Shown here: positions 22,647 through 34,830 of the stretch, in pieces
Layout: each line of letters opens with the position of its first letter
Numbering within the stretch: the first letter of the stretch is position 1
Source of the DNA: Talpa occidentalis
Taxonomy: Eukaryota > Chordata > Mammalia > Eulipotyphla > Talpidae
Length of the DNA: 64,000 bases
Reading direction: 5' to 3'
Assembly: GCF_014898055.3 (NCBI RefSeq)
Contig: NW_023601754.1
Coordinates: 48,291,013 to 48,355,012, forward strand
The notes under the pieces: model-generated
Seen by the model: only the letters and a program-made list of their open reading frames with translations
Told to the model about the DNA's origin: nothing
Databases searched by the model: none
Translations under genes and position numbers: made by a program

Positions 22647-23175
22647 TGAGTAAGATATTAGATCAAAAATATGTGAAAATTTGTCACTAGCAAAGTTAAA
22701 TCAAGTGCCATGAGTCTCACCAGTAGTGACAAAATACACAGTCAAATCTAGCTGTGATTTACCTGGAGACCGGCTGAGGGGCCCCTGTGAGTGTGGGTCC
22801 AGTGTCCTGTGTTGTCCCCGCCCAGCCAGGTGCAGCTCTCCTCTCGGCCCGAACCGAGGAATGAGTCTGGAGAACCAGGATCCCCTGTGTGCCTGTGCGC
22901 CCTCCTCTTCACGGGGTCTGGAGAGGGCCGCCTCAGGAGTCGTGAGGAAGGAAGTTACCTTGCCTGGGGCACGTCAGAGCCGTGAGTCCTGGTTGTCCGT
23001 TCAGCCACTGAAAGTCTCGAAAGGATGAGCGCCTTTACGTGAACATGTCAGAGCGGGAGCTGTGCTGGGAGGGGAGGTCAGGGCTGCACCTGCCATGATC
23101 CAGGAGCCTGAGCCTCGGGTTCCTGGACAGGGTCCTCCTGCTCAGAAGGCCCACGTCAGCCTGGGAACTGGCAGG

Positions 23176-24114
23176 ATGGACGCCAGGCATTTGGCCGTAC
23201 AAATGATTTTCTTCTTCCAAATTGTACTTGGGGTTCTGGGGAACCTCTCTCTCCTTTCCCATCACCTCTTTGTCTCTCTCACTGGCTGTCGGCCGAGGGC
23301 CACCGATTTCATTGTCAAGAACCTGATTGTGGCCAATTGCCTGGTCCTCATGTCGGGTGGAATCTGCTATCCAGTGACATTCTCTGGGGAGATCCCCATC
23401 CCCAACGATTTTGGATGCAGATGTTGCCATTATGCGCGACAGGTGGGCAGTGGCATGTCCATCAGCACCACCTGCCTCCTGAGTGTGGTCCAGGCCGTCA
23501 CCATCAGCCCCTGGCGCTGCAGGGGGGCAGGGCTGAGAGGGAAACCTCCCAAGTGCGTCCTGCCCTGCATTGCCCTGTGCTGGGTCCTGAGCCTGCTGGT
23601 AAATTCCATCATTGCCATGTTCATGTCTAGCAAGTCCAGTGACAAAAATGACACAAGCAGGAAAAGGTATGGACAGTGTTCCGCTGTTCGTCACGACCCA
23701 GCCAGAGAGTTCTTATACGGGGCTTTACTCTCCTTCCCCGAGGTTGTGTTTTTTGTGACCATGCTCGGGTCCAGCGGCTCCATGGTCTACACCCTGTCCC
23801 GGCACAGGCAGCGGGTCCGTCACCTTCACGGGTTCGCCTCCTCCACGTCCTCCCCCGAGTCTAGGGCCACTCACACCATCTTGATCCTGGTGAGCACCTT
23901 CATCTGCTTTAACATCATTTCCTCCGTGTTGAAGATTGTTGTGTCTCTTATGTATAATCCCGACTGGTTCCTTTTTAACATCAATACAGTAGTCACGCTG
24001 TCTTTCCCGACTCTCTGTCCTTTTCTGCTATTGAGCCAGGAATACAAGGTGTCCCTGCTGTGCTCTGCCCGGATGAGGAATAGTAAATGCCACAAACCCT
24101 TGAGAGACATGTAA
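23176..24114 (+). CDS. V1R-3: type-1 vomeronasal receptor, intact (312 aa)
   Basis: Full-length open frame with all seven helices. Distinguishing residues: Val20 in TM1 (LGVLGN), an extra cysteine after the disulfide cysteine (GCRCCHYA, Phe in the others), QVGSGMS instead of QVGRGMS, SSKSSDKNDTS in ECL2, PAREFLYG before TM5, ILILVSTF and FNIISSVLKIVVSLMYN in TM6, and a C-terminus SQEYKVSLLCSARMRNSK shared with V1R-4 and V1R-7. The upstream in-frame ATG is at 23095. The extra Cys could disturb or reposition the ECL1 disulfide; that is inference. Its promoter is hidden in the gap at 21362-21461. Confidence 0.95.
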   Translation: MDARHLAVQMIFFFQIVLGVLGNLSLLSHHLFVSLTGCRPRATDFIVKNLIVANCLVLMSGGICYPVTFSGEIPIPNDFGCRCCHYARQVGSGMSISTTCLLSVVQAVTISPWRCRGAGLRGKPPKCVLPCIALCWVLSLLVNSIIAMFMSSKSSDKNDTSRKRYGQCSAVRHDPAREFLYGALLSFPEVVFFVTMLGSSGSMVYTLSRHRQRVRHLHGFASSTSSPESRATHTILILVSTFICFNIISSVLKIVVSLMYNPDWFLFNINTVVTLSFPTLCPFLLLSQEYKVSLLCSARMRNSKCHKPLRDM

Positions 24115-25592
24115 ACCGCGTGTGAGTGCACAGTCATTTATTCATTCGATAATTCACTCAACATCCCCAGTGCTAACTGCAGTCGTGAGTGACTTATGGT
24201 TTATGGACAGGCAGAGCAGCCTCTTCACAGCAAGTGTTTTGGGATCAGTCACCGTAACGAGGTCTGTACAGGGGTCCCTAATACTCCTGTGGGGAACATA
24301 GCCTTGCTCCAGATGGTTAGCAGTGTGTGGGAGACAGCACGCGGTTGGTACACTCTCTGGCATAGCGGTAGGCCTCAACTGTGTCACTTTAATTCTCACA
24401 GTAAATTCTGAGATGTTCCTAAGGGAAAATTAGGAATGTTTCATTCCTAATGGAATGGAGCTGAGGACACAAGAATATGGCACAGTGGGTGCAGGGCAGC
24501 CCTGGAGCTGGAGTCAGCTGTCCTGAGGCGAGACCCTGGCACTGAGTCAGGCTTTGGGAGCAGTTTTCAGTTTTGCATATTCCACCCTCAGGGAGGCGGA
24601 GCCCTTATTTGAGAAGGGCATGTGAAGGTGATTCCGTGCCTGAGCATCCTCTGGGACACCTGCAGACGGATGGGCTGGGTCCAGCAGGCACAGACGCACA
24701 GCTTAACTGGTTTTGAGCCACCAGAGGGTGAGGGTGATGGTGAGGATTCAAGGAGACAAGCTTTGCGTGGCCTGGGGTGTGCAGGAGCCAAATCTCTCCC
24801 ACGGATGTGAGCGGGTTTGCAGGACACAGACTGGAGGTGCCCAGTCGCTCAGGGTGGAGGCACAGGAAACTCGGCACCTGGGGAGATGCACTTGGAAGGA
24901 AAGAGTTGGATCCCCTGTGTGTTCAGGGGCCAAGGGCGTGTGTCCTCAGTCTCAGGAGGGACATGTGCAGAGCTTGCTCTGAATGTACAGCGTGGAGCTC
25001 ACGCAAATTATGAAGCATTCAACAGTGTGCGACTCAACGCACTTATTGTGACAGACTTGTCTGTACATATCTGAGCTCACGTGACACACTTTCTCAGACC
25101 ACAAAGCACAAAGAGGAGAAGCTCATGGACGCTCACATCTTACAACTGCATTTTGTTTCTATGTGTGCCCATGCAGATCTGCAGATGTGTGTCAGCGATC
25201 ACATGTGTGGCCTGGGTGCTTGTAGTGTATGCACCTGTATCCGTGTCCACCTACAGCAATCATGTCCTTTATCGACGCATTAGAACTTCCTAATTTGAGA
25301 GAAATGACCAATCCTATTATCTAGAATAGTGACATTTCTTAAAATGTGTTCTATCTGGTGTGTATATTGCTATACAATCGATTGTTTAAAAAAATACATG
25401 CTTTTCCTATTATCAATTTATTGTTTAACCATAGCTCTTAAAAATAATCCAAAGTATATAGTAACATTTATTTGAACTTAAAAGTTGAAATTCACCTTTA
25501 ACTGTAATATGGTATTTTCATTATCATATTAGATTTCTGCATTGTAATCACCTCATCTTCTTTGAAAGTTTTACACAAAGTATTGTTTGATT
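24115..25592. other. V1R-3 3' flank (array unit), no further gene
   Basis: Same organisation as the earlier flanks but with the extra block GAGATGTTCCTAAGGGAAAA near 24410-24450, shared with V1R-4 and V1R-7. A segment present after V1R-2 (around TAATTTTAGAATGTC) is deleted near 25530. Confidence 0.6.
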
Positions 25593-25844
25593 GTTTTTTA
25601 AAGATTTATATAAGCATACAAGAGCTGGGGTACAGGCCAGAGATGTGGGGGTTGAGAAGATTCACCAGAGACAGAGTGAGGAACGGAACAGGCAGACTGA
25701 CTGAAACACACTACTGAGGGGAGCAGCGGGCGAGGCAGCTTATGTGGGTTGCTCCCTGAGTAGCCGGGGATCAAACTCTTGGTGCAGAGTTTGTGGATCG
25801 CCTCACAGTGCGGTGCTTAACCCCTTGCACCACCAGGGAGGCCC
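25593..25844 (-). mobile_element. tRNA-derived SINE in spacer 3
   Basis: Flanked by AGTATTGTTTGATT (25579-25592) and AGTATTGTTTGAATT (from 25845). The body is almost identical to the copy at 12179, including the odd TAGCCGGGGATCAAACTCTT, so spacers 1 and 3 are recent duplicates. Confidence 0.92.
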
Positions 25845-26760
25845 AGTATTGTTTGAATTTAACCTAGAAATTTTATTGTGTTTCTAAGAGCTCACCACAG
25901 CGACATTTAGTCACTGAATCCACCTTTGCCACATCAGGACGTGGAAGTATGAGTCTATTTTCCTCATCCCATCTTTCTAAGCCCTCTGGTATGGATTTTA
26001 CATACTTAACGCCCCGCCCCTGTGAGGCAGAGTAAGTCCCCATGAGCTCACCCTGTCCTCAGTCCCTGGATACCACATACAGGGTCTTGTCTGACCCTGG
26101 CCTCAGGCTCGCCCCACAACCACCCCTCAGGCCACCCTGCTCTGCCACCTGCCCCAAGTCACCACCCCGCGGGGCCCTTTTTGTGGAGGAGGTGGTGTGA
26201 GCACCTTCCTCTTTGGTCTGTTTGATGCTGTCTGTGCATTTTCTGCTGCCCTGATGTTGGTCCTTCCCTGACGTTGCTGTCTAGGACCCTGTTGTGTGAC
26301 CAGCAAACACCTGAACATACCTGGTTACTTTGCCCAGGGAGCACCCCACATCCCCCAACCCCAGTTCCTCCAGGTCCTAGGGGCTGAGGGAGAAGCTTTA
26401 TTTCTTGTAAAGAAATTCTGATTCAATAAATCTGCGCCTCCTGAGCGAGTGTCCTCACCACAGTTGGAGCCCTAGACCCTGCCACGTCTGGCTGTGTCCT
26501 TAGGGTCAAGTCCTGCCCACAGCACATTGGAGGTGAGTTTGACACTTGTGTGTGCATTTCAGACTTAACTGCTTCTCAGAAGCCCATGGTATCTTCTTCC
26601 AGCCAGCAGGAGGACTGTTCATGGAGACGCGATTTTCTTCTGCTGTGGGGAAGCTTTGAGGGGGATGTGGCCTCAGTTGCTTCATTTTGCTTTTGTTTCC
26701 CTTGCTGGGATCAGTCCCCAAACACATCTCCGAGCCTGATCGCAACGGCATCGATCTATG

Positions 26761-26932
26761 TTTTCTTCCCTGGAGTTTACGGTCTCAGGTCCTCCACCCA
26801 ATGTTTATTCCATTTTGTGTTCATGTTCACGGTGGTGGGAGCGTGTGCGCCAGCTCCACTCTGCTGTGCGAGGTTGTCCAGTTTCCCCAACTCTGTCTGT
26901 GGGAAACTGTCTCCCTGTCTTGTAAGCTATCG
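26761..26932 (-). repeat. Ancient L1 ORF2 3'-end relic (spacer 3)
   Basis: Paralogous to 13345-13515. Here the derived 152-codon plus-strand frame (26550-27008) stays open; I regard it as fortuitous. Confidence 0.62.
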
Positions 26933-27542
26933 GTTTCTGTGCCGTAAATGTCCTCCACGTGAGTGTGCTCTCTTTCCAGACAGTCACAGAGAAGACGTTT
27001 GTCCCTGAGCTGAAACTAAAATCAATAGGCAGTAAACGTCGGTTCCTATAGCGATTTCTATATCGCAAGTTCACTGCAGCGATTGCAAGAGCCAAGAGGT
27101 GACAGAGCCCACAGCTGATGAACTGACCAAGAAGCCGTCAGGCCAAGGCCGAGAGCGCCATGTGGTTCCTGGGTGGGAAAAAGAGGGGTGAGTTCTGGGG
27201 GAACAGACCGGCAGACGCCGGGGCTACCTAGACACTACCTGGGAACATAGACAAGGGGGGATCCCACTCATGTGACACCCTTAGCGTCCGGATGCTAATT
27301 TTGCAGTCGCTGAGGGGAAGGGAGACCCTGGGCTGTGATGGCGGTGTAGACCCCGGGCCTTGTTGCATTGGGTTGGGGCCCGGACACTTGCTTTGGCCAC
27401 AGCCCCCAGGGCTCGTGGCTGTGAGCAGTGAAGGGAGCTCCAGTGGCCGCGACGGGATCGTGCTGGGGAGGAGAGCTCTGCAGTGGAATCCATGGGCTCC
27501 CTCCGCTCGTCATCTTGTCGCCTGTCTATCCTGCTTCTGCCA

Positions 27543-27814
27543 TTTATTTATTTATTAAGATTTATTTATTTATGAATACAAGAGCTGGGGTATAGGCCAG
27601 AGATGCGGGGGTGAGAGGATCCACCAGAGACCGAGCGTGGAACAGAACAGGCACTGACTGCAATACACTGCTGAGGGGAGCAGCGGGTGAGTCAGGAGAG
27701 GGCTGCCTCGCCATGTGGGTTTCTCCCTGGCCGACCAGGGATTGAACTCGTGCTGCAGAGGCTGTGGATCACTTCATAGTGCGGTGCATAACCCCTTGTG
27801 CCACCAGGGAGGCC
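27543..27814 (-). mobile_element. tRNA-derived SINE, second copy of spacer 3
   Basis: Paralogous to the copy at 14129, ending CACCAGGGAGGCC before CTAAGTGAGTCTCAATTG. Confidence 0.9.
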
Positions 27815-28448
27815 CTAAGTGAGTCTCAATTGTGTTCTCTTTGGATACCTGTAAAGTATCACCCCCATGTAGCCCCAGGCCTCTCCCCCACTTTCGACCC
27901 CAGACACCACCGTGCTGCTCCCTCCATGATCTGTCCCTCATGTTCCCCCTCGCTCCTGAGCCTCCTGGTCTGTGTGCCTCACCACCTGCACAGGTCACTA
28001 GGACTCCCTGCCTGGGCACCAGCCCCCAAGTCCCCAGAGCGCCCTCTCCGCCGCATGCTGCGCCCTCTCTGCCATCCGGCCTCCTGCCAACCACTCGGCC
28101 ACCGCCAGCCCTCCTGCATCTGTGTCCATGCAGAGCCCACCGTCTGCCTCCTCCCTGACCTGCTCTCCACCCAGTTCAGCAGCCCCAAGTCCACGGGCCC
28201 TTACTCGGGCCTAGACTCCCTCGAGAACCCACTGAAACTTGGGCCTGCCACCCTGCCACCTTGACTCCTGGGGGTGAACCTCTCAGTGAGCAGAGCCCCT
28301 CCGGGCTGCCCCTCCTCTGCAGACTCCAGGCTGTCCTGTTTATTCTGGGGCTCCTCCCAGGAGCTCTGATGCCCCCAGCGCCCAGGGAATCAGTCTCCCC
28401 AACGCCCCAATCTCTGGACAGCCGCTGAGGACCCTGAAGTTGTTCTAG

Positions 28449-28657
28449 GCAATTAGCAGCAGAAACAATTTTCACAACTCTTCTGAGCTCCCAGGCCTGT
28501 CACTGCCCGGGCAGCTCCAGGGGACCCGATAATTGCGGTTCTGACGTTGGGAGGGGTGGATCCAGCGGCACACACTATATTCTGGGGTGCACTGGGCCCA
28601 GCACTAGGACACAGGATGATCCTTTCCTGAGCACAGCGCCCGGGCGGCAAGTGGCCG
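28449..28657 (+). promoter_or_regulatory. V1R-4 promoter and putative non-coding exon 1
   Basis: GGCAATTAGC near 28449, GATAATTGC at 28528-28536, CTATATT at 28575-28581, then donor CG|GTGAGT with GT at 28658. The homeodomain-to-TATA distance is 48 bp here, slightly longer than in units 2, 7 and 8 because of an altered GTTCTGACGTTGGGAGGGG segment. Confidence 0.6.
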
Positions 28658-29607
28658 GTGAGTCTGCTCTGTGCTCACAGGGGCGGATGTGGGAGGAGGA
28701 GAGGGGTGCAGGAGGGACACGGGCAGGAGAGGACCCGCTCCTGGAGCACAGCCGGAGCAGATATCTCCCAGGCTAGTGAAGACAGCGGGGTGCAGGCTCC
28801 CACCCTGAGGGCGCCTGGTGTCTGGCTCAGGCTCCACAGGCCCAGGGGGCTGCGGGTCCAGGCAGCCCAGGAGCACCCTGACTCCCCTGACCTCAGCGTG
28901 GAGGATCTGGGGCTCCTGCTGCTCAGCCTCCTCAGGAGGAGCCCTAGCCTGATACCCAGGGCCATGGGGCGTCTAGGGGCCTCCCTGCTGGTGAGACAGG
29001 GCCAGGGGCTTCATGGGGCTCTGGTCCTGGCAGAAAGCCCGTCTGAGAGCCGGTGGGGAGGAGACAGTCTCCGACACGGAGGGTGAGGGACACCGCGGGC
29101 AGCGTTTATGGGTCCCCACTGTGCAGAGACTTTCCTCCCTACATGTAGGGACAGCAGCACTTTAGGAAAATAAAGCTGCGGGCTGCAGACGTTTTCAGGC
29201 TGAAGAGTGTCCTGTCCCATCTCTGCCGCTGTCCATGTGATAACCCCGTCACTCTGGGCACCAGTCCCGCCTCGGCAGGTCTGTGTCTGCTCCTTCCCCT
29301 TCACACACGCTCTGGTCTCATGACCGGCCGTCCTGGGCCCCAGCCCTGCAGCTCAGGTGCCAACAGCTCCTGGCTGAGGTTGTGACCAGGACCCGCGCCT
29401 CCCTGTACTCTCTTCTGAGGCTGCCTTTCCGGCCCTGGTGTCGTGTGCGCAGCTCCTGGTTGGGGGGCCCGAGGCTCTGCTGTGCTCCTGCCGTCCTGCC
29501 ACTCTGCACCTGCCAGGCTCACAGAGAGCCCAGGACACCCCGTAGCCCGTGCTGGGGGCTCCCTGGTCTCCGTAGCTTTAGCAAAGTGTAAAACTGACTT
29601 AGATATT

Positions 29608-29880
29608 GGGCCTCCCCTGGTGGTGCAGCGGTTGAGCACCTAGTTGCAAGCTGCCCTCAGCCTCTGCAGCATCGGTTCGATCCCCGGCTGTCGTCGAGGG
29701 TCCCACATGGCACACAGACCTCTCCTGCCGCCCGCTGCTCCCCTCAGCAGTGTATTTTTGTCAGTCTGCCTGTTCTGCTCCCCGCTCTGCTCTGGTGAAT
29801 TCTCTCACCCTCCCCCGCTTCTGACTATACCCAGTGCTTGTATAATAAATAGATAAATAAATCTTTTAAAAAAATAAAAT
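29608..29880 (+). mobile_element. tRNA-derived SINE in V1R-4 5' intron
   Basis: It starts GGGCCTCCCCTGGTGGTGCA and is flanked by TGACTTAGATATT before and TGACTAAGATATT after. It sits at the same integration point as the copies of units 1-3, but its head differs noticeably from units 2, 3, 7 and 8 (CTAGTTGCAAGCTGCC against TGAGTTGCGAAACTGC). Confidence 0.9.
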
Positions 29881-30403
29881 TGACTAAGATATTAGATCAA
29901 ACTATGTGGAAATTTGTCACTACCAAAGTTAAATAAAGTGCATGGGTCTCACCACTACTGGTGACAAAATAATCAGTCAAATCTAGTTGTGATTTACCTG
30001 GAGACCCGGCTGAGGGGCCCCTGTGAGTGTGGGTCCCGTGTCCTGTGTTGTCCCCTGCCCAGCCAGGTGCAGCTCTCCTCTCGGCCCGAACCGAGGAATG
30101 AGTCTGGAGAACCAGGATCCCCTGTGTGCCTGTGCGCCCTCCTCTTCACGGGGTCTGGAGAGGGCCGCCTCAGGAGTCGTGAGGAAGGAAGTTACCTTGC
30201 CTGGGGCCCTTCAGAGCCGTGAGTCCTGGTTGTCCGTTCAGCCACTGAAAGTCTCGAAAGCCTTGACGTGAACATGTCAGAGCGGGAGCTGTGCTGGGAG
30301 GGGAGTCAGGGCTGCACCTGCCATGATCCAGGAGCCTGAGCCTCGGGTTCCTGGACAGGGTCCTCCTGCTCAGAAGGCCCACGTCAGCCTGGGAACTGGC
30401 AGG

Positions 30404-31342
30404 ATGGACGCCAGGCATTTGGCCGTACAAATGATTTTCTTCTTCCAAATTGTGCTCGGGCTTCTGGGGAACCTCTCTCTCCTTTCCCATCACCTCTTTG
30501 TCTCTCTCACTGGCTGTCGGCCGAGGGCCACCGATTTCATTGTCAAGAACGTGATTGTGGCCAATTTCCTGGTTCTCATGTCGAGTGGATTCTGCTATCC
30601 ACTGACATTCTCTGGGGAGATCCCCATCCTCAACGATTTTGGGTGCAGATTTTGCTATTATGCGCGACAGGTGGGCAGGAGCATGTCCATCAGCACCACC
30701 TGCCTCCTGAGTGTGGTCCAGGCTGTCACCATCAGCCCCTGGCGCTGCAGGGAGGCAGGGCTGAGAGGGAAACCTCCCAAGTGCGTCCTGCCCTGCATTG
30801 CCCTGTGCTGGGGCCTGAACCTGCTGGTAAATTTCATCTATCCCGTGTTCATGTATAGCAGTTTCAGTGACAAAAATGACACAAGCAGGAAAAGGTATGG
30901 ACAGTGTTCCGCTGTTCGTCACGACCCAGCCAGTGACATCTTATATGGGTCTTTGCTCTCCTTCCCTGAGGTTGTGTTTTTTGTGACCATGGTTGGGGCC
31001 AGCGGCTCCATGGTCTACACCCTGTCCCGGCACAGGCAGCGGGTCCGGCACCTTCCCGGGTTCGCCTCCTCCACGTCCTCCCCCGAGTCTAGGGCCACTC
31101 ACACCATCCTGCTCCTGGTGAGCACCTTCATCTGCTTGAACATCATTTCCTCCATGCTGAAGATGGTTGTGTCTGTTATGTATAATCCCGACTGGTTCCT
31201 TGTGAACATGAATACAGTAATCATCCTGTCTTTCCCGACTCTCTGTCCTTTTCTGCTCTTGAGCCAGGAATACAAGGTGTCCCTGCTGTGCTCTGCGCGG
31301 ATGAGGAATAGTAAATGCCACAAACCCTTGAGAAACATGTAA
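30404..31342 (+). CDS. V1R-4: type-1 vomeronasal receptor, intact, most diverged of the open copies (312 aa)
   Basis: Open throughout, with cysteines, ECL2 sequon NDTS and TM3 signature intact. Distinguishing residues cluster at extracellular or pore-facing positions: VIVANFLVLMSSGFCYPLTFS in TM2 and ECL1, GCRFCYYARQ, CWGLNLLVNFIYPVFMYSS in TM4 and ECL2, LYGSLLSFPEVVFFVTMVGA in TM5, and NPDWFLVNMNTVIILS at TM7. The C-terminus is the EYKVSLLCSARMRNSK type, while the 5' flank carries markers of V1R-1 (AGACCCGGCTG near 30003, and AAAGCCTTGACG near 30258 without the GATGAGC insert). It is therefore a mosaic. The upstream in-frame ATG is at 30323. Confidence 0.95.
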   Translation: MDARHLAVQMIFFFQIVLGLLGNLSLLSHHLFVSLTGCRPRATDFIVKNVIVANFLVLMSSGFCYPLTFSGEIPILNDFGCRFCYYARQVGRSMSISTTCLLSVVQAVTISPWRCREAGLRGKPPKCVLPCIALCWGLNLLVNFIYPVFMYSSFSDKNDTSRKRYGQCSAVRHDPASDILYGSLLSFPEVVFFVTMVGASGSMVYTLSRHRQRVRHLPGFASSTSSPESRATHTILLLVSTFICLNIISSMLKMVVSVMYNPDWFLVNMNTVIILSFPTLCPFLLLSQEYKVSLLCSARMRNSKCHKPLRNM

Positions 31343-32926
31343 ACTGCGTATGAGTGCACAGTCATTTATTCATTCGATAATTCGCTCAACATCCCCGTCC
31401 TAACTGCAGTCGTGAGTGACTTAAGGTTTATGGACAGGCGGAGCAGCCTCTTCACAGCAAGTGTTTTTGGATCAGTCACCGTAACGAGGTTTGTACGGGG
31501 GTCCCTAATACTCCTGTGCGGAGCATAGCCTTGCGCCAGATGGTTAGCAGTGTGTGGGAGACAGCACGTGGTCCGGACACTCTCTGGCATAGCAGAGAGG
31601 CCTCAACTGTATCACTTTAATTCTCACAGTAAATTCTGAGATGTTCCTAAGGGAAAATTAGGAATGTTCCATCCTAATGGAATGGAGCTGAGGATACAGG
31701 GAAATGGCACGGTGGGTGCAGGGCAGCCCTGGAGCTGGAGTCAGCTGTCCTGAGGGGAGACCCTGGCAGCGAGTCCGGCTTCAGGAGCAGTTTTCAGTCT
31801 TGCACATTCCACCCTCAGGGAGGCGGAGCCCTTATTTGAGAAGGGCGTGTGAAGGCGATTCCGTGCCGGAGCATCCTCTGGGAGACCTGCGGCCGGATGG
31901 GCTGGGTCCAGCAGGCACAGACGCACAGCTTCACTGGTTTTGGCAACCAGAGGGTGAGGGTGATGGTGAGGATTCAAGGAGACATGCTTTGCGTGGCCTG
32001 GGATGTGCAGGAGCAAAATCTCTCTCACGGTGAAGAGGATGTGAGGGGGCTTGCAAGACACAGACTGGAGGTGCCCAGTCGCTCAGGGTGGAGGCGCAGG
32101 AAACTCGGCACCTGGGGAGACGCACTTGGAAGGAAAGAGCTGGATCCCCTGTGTGTTCACGGTGCCAAGGGCGTGTGTCCTCAGTCTCAGGAGGGGCATG
32201 TATAGAGCTTGCTCTGAATGTACAGCGTGGAGCTCACGCAAATTATGAAGCTTTCAACAGTGTGCGACTCAAAGCACTTATTGTGACAGACTTGTCTGTA
32301 CATATCTGAGCTCACGTGACACACTTTCTCAGACCACAAAGCACAAAGAGGAGAAGCTCATGGATGCTCACATCATACAACTGCATTTTGTTTCCATGTG
32401 TGCCCATGCAGATCTGCAGATGTGTGTCAGCGATCACATGTGTGGCCTGCATGCTTGTAGTGTAGGCACCTGTATCCGTGTCCACCTACAGCAATCATGT
32501 CCTTTATCGATGCATTAGAACTTCCTAATTTGAGAGAAATGACCAATCCTATTATCTAGAATAGTGACATTTCTTAAAGTGTGTTTTATCTGGTGTGTAT
32601 ATTGCTATATCATCGATTGTTAAAATAAATACATGATTTTCCTATTATCAATTTATTGTTTAACCATAGCTCTTAAAAAAAAAATCGAAAGTGTATGTGG
32701 TAACATTTATTTGAACTTAAAAGTTGCAATTCACCTTTAAGTGTAATACAATATTTTTTAATTATATTAGATGTACAATTTTAGAATTTCTTTTCATATT
32801 TTGTCTATGCTAGCTTCTTTTCCTTTGGTGTTAAATGTGATCCTATATTAGAAATGCACTTGATATTTCTGCATTATAATCACCGCATCTTCTTTGAAAG
32901 TTGTGCGCAAAGTATTGTTTGATTTT
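31343..32926. other. V1R-4 3' flank (array unit), no further gene
   Basis: Collinear with the other 3' flanks and carrying the GAGATGTTCCTAAGGG block of the V1R-3/4/7 group. The AT-rich part (32640-32800) has its own small indels. Confidence 0.6.
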
Positions 32927-33111
32927 TTCCTAAAGATTTATTTATTCATACAAGAACTGGCAGACTGACTGAAACATACTGCTCATGGGAGCTGCGGGTG
33001 AGACAACCATGGGGGTTGCATCCTGGTTGATCTGGGTTCGAACTCGTGCTGCAGAGTTTGTGGATCGCCTCACAGTGCGGCGCTTAACCCCTTCCACCAC
33101 CAGGGAGGCCC
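32927..33111 (-). mobile_element. tRNA-derived SINE with internal deletion, spacer 4
   Basis: The same insertion as 12179 and 19479 (AGTATTGTTTGATTTT before, AGTATTGTTTGATTTTAACC after), but about 75 bp of the middle is missing: CAAGAACTGG runs directly into CAGACTGACTG. Confidence 0.88.
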
Positions 33112-34026
33112 AGTATTGTTTGATTTTAACCTAGAAATTTCATTCTGTTTCTAAGAGCTCACCACAGCGACATTTAGTCGCTGCATCCACCTTTGCCACA
33201 TCAGGACGTGGAAATATGAGTCTGTTTTCCTCATCCCATCTTTCTAAGCCCTCTGGTATGGTTTTTACATACTTAACGCCCCACCCCGGTGAGGCAGAGT
33301 AAGTCCCCATGAGCTCACCCTGTCCTCAGTCCCTGGATACCACAAACAGGGTCTTGTCCGCCCCAGACTCGGGTTCCCCCCACAACCACCCCTCAGAACA
33401 CCGTGCTCTGCCACCTGCCCCTAGGTCACAACCCGGCGGGGCCCTTTCTGTGGAGGAGGTGGAGCAAGCCCCTTCCTGTTTGGGTCTGTTTGATGCTGTC
33501 TGTGCGTTTCATGCTGCCCTGATGTTGGTCCTTCCCTGGTACTGCTGTCCAGGAACCTGTTGTGTGACCAGAAAACACCTGATCATACCTGGATACTTTG
33601 CCCAGGGAGCGCCGCACACCCTCAAGTCCATTTCCTCCAGGTCCCAGGGGCTCACAGTAGAAGCTTTGTTCCTTGTAAAGGATTTCTGATTTGATAAATC
33701 TGCACCTCCTGCGCGAGTGTCCTCACCACAATTGGAGCCCTGGACCCTGCCACGTCTGGCTGTGTCCTTAGGGTCAAGTCCTGCCCACAGCCCACTGGAG
33801 GTGATTTTGACACTTCATGTGGATTTCAGGCTTAACCGCTTCTCAGAAGTATACGGTATCTTCTTCCACTGAGCAGGAGGACTGTTCATGGAGATGTGAT
33901 TTTCTCCTGCTGTGGGGAAGCTTTGAGGGGGATGTGGCCCCAGTTGCTTCATTTTGCTTTTGTTTCCCTTACTGGGGTCTGTTTCCAAACACATCTCCGA
34001 GCCTGATCGCAAAGGCATCGATCTGT

Positions 34027-34195
34027 GTTTTCTTCCCTGGAGTTTACGGTCTCAGGTCCTCCACCTAATGTTTATTCCATTTTGTGTTCATGTTCACGGT
34101 GGTGGGAGCATGTGCGCCAGCTCCACTCTGCTGTGCGAGGTTGTCCAGTTTCCCAACACTGTCTGTGGGAAACTGTCCCTGTCTTGTAAGCTATC
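34027..34195 (-). repeat. Ancient L1 ORF2 3'-end relic (spacer 4)
   Basis: Paralogous to 13345-13515, with small deletions around TTTCCCAACACTG. Confidence 0.6.
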
Positions 34196-34830
34196 AGTTT
34201 CTGTGCTGTAAATGTCCTCCACGTGAGTGTGCTCTCTTTCCAGACACTCACAGACAAGACGTTTGTCCCTGAGCTGAAACTAGAGTCCACAGGCAGTAAA
34301 AGTAGGTTCCTGTAGTGATTTCTGTATCGCAAGTTCACTGCAGCGATTGCAAGAGCCATGAGGTGACAGAGCCCACAGCTGATGAACTGACCAAGAAGCT
34401 GCCAGGCCAAGGCCGAGAGCGCCATGTAGTTCCCGGAGGCAGCATGGGAAAATGAGGGGTGATTTCTGGGGGAACAGACCGGCAGGTAGTCAACCAGTTA
34501 GGCATGGAGGTGGGGCCAGGCCTGGGAACATAGACAAGGCTGGATTCCACTCACATGACACCGTAAGCTTCCAGATCCTAATTTTGCAGGAGCTGAGGGA
34601 AGGGAGGCCCTGAGCTGTGACAGTGATGCAGGCCCCGGGCCTTGTTGCATTGTGTTGGGGCCCGGACACTGTAGTGGCCATACCCCAGGGCTCGAGGCTG
34701 TGAGCAGTGAAGGGAGCTCCAGTGGACGCGATGGGATTGTGCCCAGGAGGACAGCTCCGCATTGGAATCTGTGGGCTCCCGGTGCTCCTGCCCCCCATCA
34801 CATCATCGTTTGTCTATCCCGCTTCTGCCA

